Notes: generated by a model not told the origin, from the letters alone. A DNA stretch of 11,822 nucleotides from Lachnospiraceae bacterium (GCA_017613225.1 JAGAEH010000031.1:1-11822), one strand, 5' to 3'; numbered from the stretch's first letter, positions 1-5,953 are shown. Made by a program: numbers and translations.

Positions 1-145
1 CACCGCCGAGATGTGCGGCCAGGTCATCTATCCCGCCGCCGTGCTGAACATCAGCCAGCACCAGGCCGAGGCCCAGGCTTTCCTGGACTACCTGACCACC
101 CCCGAAGCCTCCGCCGTATTTGAAGCCGTGGGCTTCACCGCGCTG
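1..145 (+). repeat. Direct repeat, copy 1 (C-terminal ModA coding segment)
   Basis: Matches 757-901 at an exact offset of 756 bases, in frame. By eye 137 of 145 bases are identical. The 8 differences are one Ser codon (AGC versus TCT, three bases) and five third-position changes (Val GTA/GTG, Phe TTT/TTC, Glu GAA/GAG, Ala GCC/GCA, Val GTG/GTT). The encoded 48 residues are identical. The copy continues to the left outside the window. Confidence 0.95.
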
Positions 146-910
146 AGCAATCAGGGTGCTTCCGGCGAAAATGTTGAGCTGATCGTCTTCGCCGCCGCCT
201 CCATGACCGAGACCCTGACCCAGATCGAGTCCATGTATGAGGCAGCCAATGAGAACATCGATCTGGTCTTCACCTTCGATTCCTCCGGCACCCTTAAGAC
301 CCAGATCCAGGAGGGCGCGGACTGCGACCTGTTCATCTCCGCCGCTCCGAAGCAGATGAACCAGCTGGACATCACCGCTCCTGCCGACGTCAACACCGAG
401 GGCCTGGATTTCGTGCTCCAGGGCTCCCGCATCAATCTGCTGGAGAACAAAGTGGCCCTGTGTGTGGCCGAGGGCAACCCCGCCAACATCAACAGCTATG
501 ACGATCTGATCAACGCCCTGAAGGACGAGAACAGCACCATCCTGCTGGCCATGGGCAACGCGGACGTGCCTGTAGGTCAGTACACCCAGAAGATCTTCAC
601 CTTCTTCGGCATCGACGAAGCCGCCATCGCTTCCAAGCTGACCTACGGCAGCAACGTGAAGGAAGTCACCACGGCTGTCTCCGAGGCCACCGCGGACTGC
701 GGCATCATCTACGCCACCGACGCTTTCTCCGCAGGCCTGACCCCTGTGGACACCGCCACCGCCGAGATGTGCGGCCAGGTCATCTATCCCGCCGCCGTGC
801 TGAACATCTCTCAGCACCAGGCCGAGGCCCAGGCTTTCCTGGACTACCTGACCACCCCCGAAGCCTCCGCCGTGTTCGAGGCAGTTGGCTTCACCGCGCT
901 GAATAAATAA
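1..910 (+). CDS. modA: Tandem (two-domain) molybdate-binding protein ModA, 5' end missing
   Basis: Extracytoplasmic molybdate-binding component of the ModABC transporter. The reading frame is open at the left edge (first full codon at base 2) and ends at TAA 908-910. Visible first: the C-terminal ~48 residues of one ModA domain, then a short linker (around SNQGASGEN, codons at 146-172), then a full second ModA domain from VEL at 173. The second copy has the family landmarks: FAAAS with the first oxyanion-binding Ser (codon 200), DSSGTL with the second (281-286), GNADVPVGQY, NVKEVTTAV and GIIYATDA carrying the Val/Tyr ligand region. The second domain has no signal peptide or lipobox of its own, so export must depend on an N-terminus outside the window. 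Followed by modB (66-base gap). Domain identity is clear. Whether the upstream copy is full length cannot be seen. An in-frame unequal crossover or an assembly duplication could produce this arrangement. Confidence 0.93.
   Translation, partial: TAEMCGQVIYPAAVLNISQHQAEAQAFLDYLTTPEASAVFEAVGFTALSNQGASGENVELIVFAAASMTETLTQIESMYEAANENIDLVFTFDSSGTLKTQIQEGADCDLFISAAPKQMNQLDITAPADVNTEGLDFVLQGSRINLLENKVALCVAEGNPANINSYDDLINALKDENSTILLAMGNADVPVGQYTQKIFTFFGIDEAAIASKLTYGSNVKEVTTAVSEATADCGIIYATDAFSAGLTPVDTATAEMCGQVIYPAAVLNISQHQAEAQAFLDYLTTPEASAVFEAVGFTALNK
757..901 (+). repeat. Direct repeat, copy 2 (C-terminal ModA coding segment)
   Basis: Second copy of the tract at 1-145. Similarity ends abruptly after the shared codons for FTAL. 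Copy 1 continues into the linker SNQGASGEN, while copy 2 reads NK and stops. This is the original 3' end of the gene. Confidence 0.95.
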
Positions 911-927
911 TCATACTTTCAAACTCC

Positions 928-951
928 GGGGCAGGGCCTGATCCCTGCCCC
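928..951 (+). terminator. Intercistronic hairpin between modA and modB
   Basis: Perfect 9-bp GC-rich stem GGGGCAGGG (928-936) / CCCTGCCCC (943-951) around the 6-base loop CCTGAT. It is followed by TGTTCTGTATT, which is T-rich but lacks a clean U-run. It lies 18 bases after the modA stop and ends 25 bases before the modB start. A partial terminator or a 3' stabiliser would leave more modA than modBC transcript, which suits a binding protein needed in excess over the permease. The stem is seen; its role is inferred. Confidence 0.6.
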
Positions 952-976
952 TGTTCTGTATTACCGGGAGGCTTTT

Positions 977-1648
977 ATGAACTGGTTCCCGCTGACCAAT
1001 TCCCTGAGGATCGCCGCGATCTCCGCCGTCATCGTCTTCTTTGTGGGGATCGCCGCGGCCTACTACATCGCCAAACTGCCCCGTGTGGTAAAGGGCATCC
1101 TGGACGTCATCCTGACGCTCCCGCTGGTGCTGCCCCCCACCGTGGTGGGCTATCTCCTGCTGCTGATGCTGGGGCCCAAGCGGCCCATCGGCCTGTGGTT
1201 TTTGAACACCTTCGGCATCAAACTGACCATGCAGTGGTGGTCGGCCATCTTTGCCGTTACGGTGGTGGTCTTCCCGCTGATGTACCGCACCGCCCGCGGC
1301 GCCTTTGAGAGTTTTGACGAGACGCTGGCGGACGCCGGCCGGACGCTGGGGCTCTCCAACACCTACATCTTCTGGCGCATCCGCATGCCCTACTGCAGGC
1401 AGGGGATCCTGGCCGGCACCGTGCTGGCCTTTGCCCGCGCCATCGGCGAATACGGCGCCACCAGCATGATCGCCGGCTACACGCCGGGCCGCACCGCCAC
1501 CGTCGCCACGGAGGTCTACCAGCTGTGGCGCACCGGCGACGACGCCATGGCCATCAAGTGGGTAATGATCAACATCGCGATCTCCGCCGTGGTGCTGCTG
1601 ACGGTCAACCTGCTGGAAAAGCGGACCGCCGCGAAGGCAGGGAGGTAG
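977..1648 (+). CDS. modB: Molybdate ABC transporter permease ModB
   Basis: Integral membrane permease that pairs with ModC to carry molybdate (and probably tungstate) across the cytoplasmic membrane. It has 223 residues, normal for ModB. Hydrophobic segments are visible near residues 10-32, 42-66, 88-104, 143-165 and 193-213. The ModB hallmark LPLVLPPTVVGYLLL is at 48-62. The cytoplasmic EAA coupling loop runs through ADAGRTLGL (about 118-126) to GEYGAT (157-162), the surface that docks to the ATPase. The ATG at 977 is preceded by GGGAGG (966-971) with 5-base spacing. The stop is 4 bases before the modC start, and the modC ribosome-binding site lies inside the last modB codons, so the two are likely translationally coupled. 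Confidence 0.96.
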   Translation: MNWFPLTNSLRIAAISAVIVFFVGIAAAYYIAKLPRVVKGILDVILTLPLVLPPTVVGYLLLLMLGPKRPIGLWFLNTFGIKLTMQWWSAIFAVTVVVFPLMYRTARGAFESFDETLADAGRTLGLSNTYIFWRIRMPYCRQGILAGTVLAFARAIGEYGATSMIAGYTPGRTATVATEVYQLWRTGDDAMAIKWVMINIAISAVVLLTVNLLEKRTAAKAGR

Positions 1649-1652
1649 AGCA

Positions 1653-2705
1653 ATGCTGACTGTGGATATCAAAAAGAAGCTGGGAGATTTTCAGCTGGAC
1701 GTGCATTTTTCCACGGACCGGGAGATCCTGGCCCTGCTGGGGGCCTCCGGCTGCGGCAAGAGCATGACGCTGAAGTGCGTGGCGGGTATCGTCAAGCCTG
1801 ACGAAGGCCATATCGAATTGAACGGCCGCGTGCTGTTTGACAGCAGGCAAAAGATCGATCTCTCGCCCCAGGAGCGGAAAGTGGGTTATCTGTTCCAGCA
1901 GTACGCCCTTTTCCCGAACATGACCGTGGAGCAGAACATCGCCTCCGCCCTGCGGAACCTGCCAAGGGAGCAGCGGGCCGCCGAGGTGGCGGAAAAGATC
2001 GCCGCCTTCCATCTGGAGGGACTGGAAAAACACCGTCCGGCCCAGCTTTCCGGCGGGCAGCAGCAGCGCGTGGCCCTGGCCCGGATCCTGGCCAGCAAGC
2101 CGGAAGTCCTGCTGCTGGATGAGCCTTTCTCCGCCCTGGACAGCTATCTGAAATGGCAGGTGGAACTGGAGATGATGGACGTGCTCAAGGAGTTTGACGG
2201 CGACACCCTCTTCGTCAGCCACAGCCGCGACGAGGTGATGCGGCTCTGTGACAGTGTCTGCGTGCTGACCCGCGGAAAAAACGACGCCGTGGAGCCGGTC
2301 CGCCAGCTGATGGACGCGCCAGGCACCATGGGAGCCGCGCTGATCTCGGGCTGCAAAAACTATTCCCGCGCAGAAAAAAAGGACGATCATACCGTCCTCT
2401 GTACAGACTGGGGCGTGACCCTGACCGCGGCGGAGACCATCGGCCCCGACGTGACCTTCGTAGGCGCCCGTGCCCACTACATCACTTTTGAAGACATCGG
2501 GATCAACCGCATCGACTGCAGGGTGGACCGTGTGGTCAACGACACATTCTCCACCATCGTCATGGCGGAGACCCCCGGCGGGAAGACCGGTTACAGCCTG
2601 ATCCGCCTGGAGGTGGAACCGGAGTTGTGGACCGCCATGGGCGATCCTCAAGAGATCTCCATATGGATCCCTCCTGAATGCCTGCTTCTGCTGCGCGGCG
2701 AATGA
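1653..2705 (+). CDS. modC: Molybdate ABC transporter ATP-binding protein ModC
   Basis: Cytoplasmic ATPase powering ModB. It has 350 residues, close to the usual size. Seen: Walker A GASGCGKS (30-37), Q-loop FQQ (81-83), ABC signature LSGGQ (132-136), Walker B VLLLDE (152-157), D-loop SALD (160-163) and H-loop VSH (188-190). Residues from about 235 form the C-terminal regulatory region, where VGARAHYITF and the following beta-rich stretch look like a diverged TOBE/MOP-type domain; its ability to bind molybdate is not evident. The start is the ATG at 1653 with AGGGAGG (1639-1645) overlapping the modB stop region. The gene ends 9 bases from the convergent metallophosphoesterase stop, and its terminator lies inside that gene. 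A related anion transporter ATPase is possible from this protein alone, but the ModA and ModB neighbours settle it. Confidence 0.95.
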   Translation: MLTVDIKKKLGDFQLDVHFSTDREILALLGASGCGKSMTLKCVAGIVKPDEGHIELNGRVLFDSRQKIDLSPQERKVGYLFQQYALFPNMTVEQNIASALRNLPREQRAAEVAEKIAAFHLEGLEKHRPAQLSGGQQQRVALARILASKPEVLLLDEPFSALDSYLKWQVELEMMDVLKEFDGDTLFVSHSRDEVMRLCDSVCVLTRGKNDAVEPVRQLMDAPGTMGAALISGCKNYSRAEKKDDHTVLCTDWGVTLTAAETIGPDVTFVGARAHYITFEDIGINRIDCRVDRVVNDTFSTIVMAETPGGKTGYSLIRLEVEPELWTAMGDPQEISIWIPPECLLLLRGE

Positions 2706-2714
2706 CGCCCGGCC

Positions 2715-3410
2715 TCACCGGCCTTTCATGATCGAAAAACCATCCCTCCAGTCGAGGGTCTCGCGATGCCTTGTCACCCAGGTCAGGGCATCGTTTTTTT
2801 GTACTGTTTCCGGCGGGTCCGGCAGTTCCAGCACATGGCGTTCCGTGACGTTGATGATGCGGGTGCCGCCGCGCTGCAGCTCCCGCTGCAGGAAATGCTC
2901 GTAGCGCAGATGCGTGTGACCATGCAGAAAATAGGCCGGGTGGTACCGGTCTATCAGCTCCGCAAAGGCTTCGAATCCCCTGTGGGCGGGATCCTCCAGG
3001 TCTCCCATCCCCCTTGGCGGCGCATGGGCGATGACGATGTCCGCCCCGCCGCTCTTCTTTAACGCGCGGCGCAGCTTGCTGATCCGGCGGCGCATCTGCT
3101 CCTCCGTATACTGGTAAGGGCCGGGATGATACCAGAGGCAGCCTCCAAGGCCGAGGATGCGGATCCCTCGCCAGATCACCAGGTGGCCGTCGATGTCCTC
3201 GCAGCCCTCGGGCGGAGCCGAGTCGTAGCTGCCGTCATGGTTTCCGTGGACGTAGAGCAGCCTGGCACGGCTCATGGTCACCAGAAATGTCAGGTAGGAA
3301 GCCTTCAGGTCGCCGCAGGACAGGATCAGGTCATAGGGAGAGAGCCTGCCCGGGACGTAGCCGTCCCAAAGCGCAGGGCATTCTTCGTCGGATACTGCCA
3401 GGATCTTCAT
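2715..3410 (-). CDS. Metallophosphoesterase, calcineurin-like superfamily, D-x-E variant of motif I
   Basis: Predicted cytoplasmic dinuclear-metal phosphoesterase of 231 residues with no signal peptide; substrate not predictable. The blocks are in order: SDEE (D8, E10) where the canonical motif is D-x-H; CGD (D34); VHGNHD (N57, H58, D59); AHAPP (H129); and LHGHTH (H163, H165, H167). The start is the ATG at 3410-3408 (minus strand) with GGGAGG at 3420-3415. It is transcribed divergently from the molybdopterin-binding gene and convergently with modC. Its last ~30 codons contain the modABC terminator on the other strand. Glu at the position of the usual motif I His may be normal for this clade or may alter metal binding. 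Superfamily assignment is firm; the specific function is unknown. Confidence 0.9.
   Translation of the reverse strand: MKILAVSDEECPALWDGYVPGRLSPYDLILSCGDLKASYLTFLVTMSRARLLYVHGNHDGSYDSAPPEGCEDIDGHLVIWRGIRILGLGGCLWYHPGPYQYTEEQMRRRISKLRRALKKSGGADIVIAHAPPRGMGDLEDPAHRGFEAFAELIDRYHPAYFLHGHTHLRYEHFLQRELQRGGTRIINVTERHVLELPDPPETVQKNDALTWVTRHRETLDWRDGFSIMKGR
2764..2800 (+). terminator. Intrinsic terminator of modABC, embedded in the opposing gene
   Basis: Stem CGATGCCTTG (2764-2773) / CAGGGCATCG (2784-2793), 10 bp with one G-U pair, loop TCACCCAGGT, followed directly by seven T (2794-2800). It is oriented for the + strand and starts 59 bases after the modC stop. The same bases encode residues of the minus-strand metallophosphoesterase (…QKNDALTWVTRHRE…), so the modABC 3' end overlaps that gene's coding sequence. 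It is the strongest terminator in the window. Confidence 0.85.
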
Positions 3411-3441
3411 CTTCCCTCCCCCGTTCCCGGATTTGACTGAC

Positions 3442-3470
3442 AGTATACTCCACTTCTGCCTGCCGGTAAA
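3442..3470 (-). promoter_or_regulatory. Candidate promoter for the metallophosphoesterase gene
   Basis: On the minus strand, TTTACC (3470-3465) as -35, a 17-base spacer, and TATACT (3447-3442) as -10. The start codon lies about 31 bases downstream of the -10, leaving room for the GGGAGG site. Both hexamers are near consensus, and the -35 overlaps the palindrome AAACCGGTTT. Confidence 0.55.
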
Positions 3471-3477
3471 CCGGTTT
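3468..3477. promoter_or_regulatory. Palindrome AAACCGGTTT between divergent promoters
   Basis: A perfect 10-base palindrome. It overlaps the -35 of the leftward promoter and sits just upstream of the -35 of the rightward promoter. A short operator serving both genes is possible, but a 10-base palindrome can arise by chance. Confidence 0.25.
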
Positions 3478-3481
3478 TTTC

Positions 3482-3510
3482 TGTACTATTCCGGCGTTAT
3501 GTGATATAAT
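3482..3510 (+). promoter_or_regulatory. Extended -10 promoter for the molybdopterin-binding protein gene
   Basis: A perfect extended -10 TGATATAAT (3502-3510) with a weak -35 TGTACT (3482-3487) and 17-base spacing. The expected start of transcription is near 3516-3518, about 37 bases before the ATG. A weak -35 is typical of extended -10 promoters. Confidence 0.7.
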
Positions 3511-3517
3511 GCAAAAC

Positions 3518-3530
3518 GTTCCGAAGGAAC
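3518..3530 (+). other. Small stem-loop at the predicted mRNA 5' end
   Basis: GTTCC (3518-3522) GAA GGAAC (3526-3530) is a perfect 5-bp stem with a 3-base loop, placed almost exactly at the predicted transcription start and about 10 bases before the GAGGGAG ribosome-binding site. It may protect the 5' end of the message. It is too small to be a known molybdenum-cofactor riboswitch. Confidence 0.3.
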
Positions 3531-3554
3531 CCATATCATCGAGGGAGAACGACA

Positions 3555-4574
3555 ATGAAGCTCATCAAAACCGAAGAGGCCGTCGGCCACGTGCTCTGTC
3601 ACGACATGACCCAGATCATTCCCGGCGTATCCAAAGACGCCCGCTTCCGCAAGGGACATATCGTCACAGAGGAGGATATTCCCGTACTGCTCTCCATGGG
3701 CAAGGAAAACCTGTACGTCTGGGAGAAGACGGAGGGCATGCTGCACGAAGACGAGGCAGCCGAACGCCTGGCCTCCCTCTGCGGCGTGGACAACATGACC
3801 TGGACCGACGTAAAGGAAGGCAAGATCGAGCTGAAGGCCGAGATCGACGGCCTGCTGCAGGTGGATTCCGAAAAGCTGATCGCCGTCAACTCCATCGACG
3901 ATCTAATGATCGCCACCCGCCACGGCAACACCATCGTGCACCCCGGCGACAAACTGGCGGGCACCCGCTGCATCCCCCTGGTCCTGGACGAGAAGATCAT
4001 GATGCAGGCCGAAGATGCCGTGGGCGAAGGCACTATTCTGAAGATCCTGCCTTTCAAGCTGAAGAAGGCGGCCGTGATCACCACCGGCAGCGAAGTCTAT
4101 CATCATCGCATCGAAGACCAGTTCACCCCCGTGCTGATCAAAAAACTGGAAGCCGTGGGCATGGAAGTGATCCGCCACGAGTACGTGGACGACGGCATCG
4201 ACAACCTGGTGGCTGCCATCGAAGCCGCCCGCGCCACGGAGGCCGAGCTGATCCTCTGCACCGGCGGCATGAGCGTGGACCCGGACGACAACACCCCCGG
4301 CGCCATCAAAAAGAGCGGCGCCCGCATCGTCACCTACGGCGCTCCCGTCCTGCCCGGCGCCATGTTCCTTTTGGGCTACTACGACGACGGACGGCCCATC
4401 ATGGGCCTGCCAGGCTGCGTGATGTACGCCAAGGCCACCATCTTCGACCTGGCCCTGGCCCGGGTGGTCTGCGGCGTGGAAATGACCAAAAAGGACTTCG
4501 TCGTCATGGGGGAAGGCGGCCTGTGCCTGGGCTGCAAGGAATGCCATTATCCCATCTGCCCCTTCGGGAAGTGA
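3555..4574 (+). CDS. Molybdopterin-binding protein, MoeA/MoaB-like, with four-cysteine C-terminal tail
   Basis: Probably acts in molybdenum cofactor assembly or cofactor binding in the cytoplasm. It has 339 residues. The N-terminal part (about 1-57, starting MKLIKTEEAVGHVL) resembles the start of MoeA-type proteins. The central MoaB/Mog fold begins at AAVITTGSE (172-180), with the molybdopterin-binding loop CTGGMSVDPDD (235-245) and the later GLPGCVMYAK (284-293). It is shorter than a full MoeA (about 400 residues) and seems to lack the MoeA C-terminal beta domain. Instead it ends in CLGCKECHYPICPFGK, with Cys at 324, 327, 330 and 335 (CxxCxxCxxxxC), which could hold an Fe-S cluster or zinc. 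The start is the ATG at 3555 with GAGGGAG at 3541-3547. Its closeness to modABC supports the molybdenum role. The exact step is not determined. Confidence 0.88.
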   Translation: MKLIKTEEAVGHVLCHDMTQIIPGVSKDARFRKGHIVTEEDIPVLLSMGKENLYVWEKTEGMLHEDEAAERLASLCGVDNMTWTDVKEGKIELKAEIDGLLQVDSEKLIAVNSIDDLMIATRHGNTIVHPGDKLAGTRCIPLVLDEKIMMQAEDAVGEGTILKILPFKLKKAAVITTGSEVYHHRIEDQFTPVLIKKLEAVGMEVIRHEYVDDGIDNLVAAIEAARATEAELILCTGGMSVDPDDNTPGAIKKSGARIVTYGAPVLPGAMFLLGYYDDGRPIMGLPGCVMYAKATIFDLALARVVCGVEMTKKDFVVMGEGGLCLGCKECHYPICPFGK

Positions 4575-4588
4575 AACGGGGACGTTTC
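4573..4588 (+). other. Hairpin overlapping the stop codon
   Basis: GAAACG (4573-4578) GGGA CGTTTC (4583-4588) is a perfect 6-bp stem with a GGGA tetraloop (GNRA type), followed by CCTTTTC. It overlaps the stop of the molybdopterin-binding gene. The tail is weak, so it is a poor terminator. It may be a processing or attenuation element ahead of the C45 gene, for which I see no clear promoter in 4575-4638. Confidence 0.35.
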
Positions 4589-4638
4589 CCTTTTCACATA
4601 AGCTAAACAGTATTTCAGGCAAGAGCCGGGAGGTCATC

Positions 4639-5730
4639 ATGCAGTTTCCACAGATCACCCTGACCGGAACCCCCTACGAAAAGGGCTTCATTCACGGCAG
4701 CCGGTGCAAAGAGCAGGTGCTCGCCAGCATCCGCCACTACCGCAGCTCCTTCGAGGATAAGAAAGGCTTAGGCTGGGAGGACGCGCAAAAACTGGCGCAG
4801 GCCTTCCTGCCCGTCTTTACCGGAAAATACGCCAAATATCTGGAAGAAATGCGCGGCATCGCGGAGGGCGCCGGCGTTTCTTTTGACGAGATCCTGACGC
4901 TGAACCTGCGCACCGAGATCTCCTATTCCGGCCTTTCCGACAGCCAAAAGGCAGGCGATCACGGCTGCACGGCCTTCTCCGCCCTGGCCCCCGCCACAAG
5001 GGACGGACTGACCCTGGCAGGCCAGACCTGGGACTACGCCTTTGAGCAGCGCGACGCCAGCCTGATCGCCCGGATCCCTGCGGAGGGCGATACTCCCGCC
5101 ATCCTTCTGATCCTGGAGGGAGGCATCGTGGGAGGCAAGGGCGTCAATGCCGCGGGCATTTCCCTGACGTTGAACGCGCTGGTCTCAAAACAGCATGCCA
5201 TCGGCGTGCCGCTGCACATCCGCATGCGCCGCGTCCTGGAGTGCACCACGCTAAATGAAGCCTACATGGAAGCCACGGTCACGCCGATCCCCATGCCGGC
5301 CAACCTGATCATCACCCACAGGGACGGGCAGTCCCTTTCCCTGGAGCTGGATCCCAGCGGCGTAGACGTGATCCTGCCGGAGGACGGCATGATCGTGCAC
5401 ACCAATCACTTTTACGGGCCGCGGATGGTGCTGAACCACGAGCACCGCGTTTCCGGCTCCACCTACATGCGCCTGCAGCGCATGCGGCAGCTGATGAAGG
5501 CCGCTGCCGGTGACCTGACCCCGGCGGATCTGGAAAGCTTCTGCAAGGACCATGTGGGCTATCCCACTTCCATCTGCGTGCATCCGGATCCAAAGCTGCC
5601 GCCGGAGGCACAAAAGGGAGCAGGAGCCACCAACTATGCCTTCGTGGCTGACCTGACCCACGGCATCCTCCGCTTTGTGGCGGGAAATCCCTGTGAGGGG
5701 GAGTTCACCGAACTTCCGATCTGCGAGTGA
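4639..5730 (+). CDS. C45-family (acyl-CoA:6-APA acyltransferase-like) N-terminal nucleophile hydrolase
   Basis: Amide-bond hydrolase or acyltransferase of peptidase family C45, which matures by cutting itself before a catalytic Cys. It has 363 residues, normal for the family, and no signal peptide, so it is probably cytoplasmic. Seen: an N-terminal segment with the family-like GTPYEKGFIHG (10-20) and EMRGIAEGAG (70-79); HGCTAF with the predicted cleavage between G109 and the nucleophile C110; GQTWDY (128-133), the usual block after the nucleophile; GVNAAGISLTLNAL; and the Asn-rich THNF-like stretch HTNHFYG. Processing would yield chains of about 109 and 254 residues. The start is the ATG at 4639 with GGGAGGT (4628-4634). 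It lies 64 bases after the molybdopterin-binding gene with no obvious promoter, so read-through is possible. Substrate (N-acyl amino acid, beta-lactam or peptide amide) cannot be read from the sequence. Confidence 0.9.
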   Translation: MQFPQITLTGTPYEKGFIHGSRCKEQVLASIRHYRSSFEDKKGLGWEDAQKLAQAFLPVFTGKYAKYLEEMRGIAEGAGVSFDEILTLNLRTEISYSGLSDSQKAGDHGCTAFSALAPATRDGLTLAGQTWDYAFEQRDASLIARIPAEGDTPAILLILEGGIVGGKGVNAAGISLTLNALVSKQHAIGVPLHIRMRRVLECTTLNEAYMEATVTPIPMPANLIITHRDGQSLSLELDPSGVDVILPEDGMIVHTNHFYGPRMVLNHEHRVSGSTYMRLQRMRQLMKAAAGDLTPADLESFCKDHVGYPTSICVHPDPKLPPEAQKGAGATNYAFVADLTHGILRFVAGNPCEGEFTELPICE

Positions 5731-5744
5731 CCGCCCGGGGCCGC

Positions 5745-5765
5745 GGCGGAAAGCCGCCTGTTTTG
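5745..5765 (+). terminator. Short terminator-like hairpin after the C45 gene
   Basis: GGCGG (5745-5749) AAAG CCGCC (5754-5758) followed by TGTTTTG, beginning 15 bases after the C45 stop. The stem is short but GC-only. It precedes the stronger hairpin at 5771-5797. Confidence 0.5.
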
Positions 5766-5770
5766 ACAAC

Positions 5771-5797
5771 AAGGGGAGGCAGAGCCGCCTCCCCTTT
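5771..5797. terminator. Bidirectional terminator hairpin
   Basis: Stem AAGGGGAGGC (5771-5780) / GCCTCCCCTT (5787-5796), 10 bp, loop AGAGCC, then T. A-rich and T-rich flanks allow use from both sides. It lies 41 bases beyond the C45 stop on the + strand and about 24 bases beyond the stop of the minus-strand microprotein gene, so it can serve both convergent genes. Confidence 0.7.
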
Positions 5798-5820
5798 CTG
5801 ATGAAATGATATCTCCTTAA

Positions 5821-5922
5821 TTACTCCGCGAACAGATCGCGGTAGTCGCTCTCGCTGGCAAACAGGACGTAACGTCCGTCAACATAGCCCATGTAGCCGC
5901 TTTCCGTAACATAACCCTTCAT
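5821..5922 (-). CDS. Hidden 33-residue microprotein
   Basis: Read on the minus strand from ATG (5922-5920) to TAA (5823-5821). It begins MKGYVTESGYMGYVDG, continues RYVLFASESDY, and ends RDLFAE. A perfect AAGGAGGT ribosome-binding site lies at 5938-5931 with 8-base spacing, the best in the window. The protein is rich in Gly and aromatic residues (five Tyr, two Phe). GYV occurs twice (KGYV and MGYV, 10 residues apart), and the acidic end is unlike a signal peptide or a membrane segment. It has its own terminator (5771-5797) and upstream regulatory DNA. No function is recognised. It may be a small conserved cytosolic protein; a toxin or peptide pheromone is less likely because no hydrophobic leader is present. 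The reading as a real gene rests on the ribosome-binding site, codon use and context. Confidence 0.72.
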   Translation of the reverse strand: MKGYVTESGYMGYVDGRYVLFASESDYRDLFAE

Positions 5923-5953
5923 GATGATGGACCTCCTTGTTCTTGATGGCTCC

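Noticed and set aside
911..1672. Minus-strand open frame opposite modB
   Set aside because: His/Gly/Asp-rich shadow frame. The sense frame encodes a canonical ModB permease.
2711..2724. GGCC-TCACC-GGCC inverted repeat at the convergent gene ends
   Set aside because: The stem is only 4 bp with a poor T-tail. The hairpin at 2764-2800 is a far better terminator.
3463..3480. CCGG-TAAA-CCGG followed by six T as a terminator
   Set aside because: A four-base stem is too weak, and no + strand gene ends nearby. It is better read as part of the divergent promoter region.
3509..4606. 365-codon + frame overlapping the molybdopterin-binding gene
   Set aside because: Arg/Gly/His-rich product typical of a shifted frame of a GC-rich gene. 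The frame at 3555-4574 has recognisable family motifs and a ribosome-binding site.
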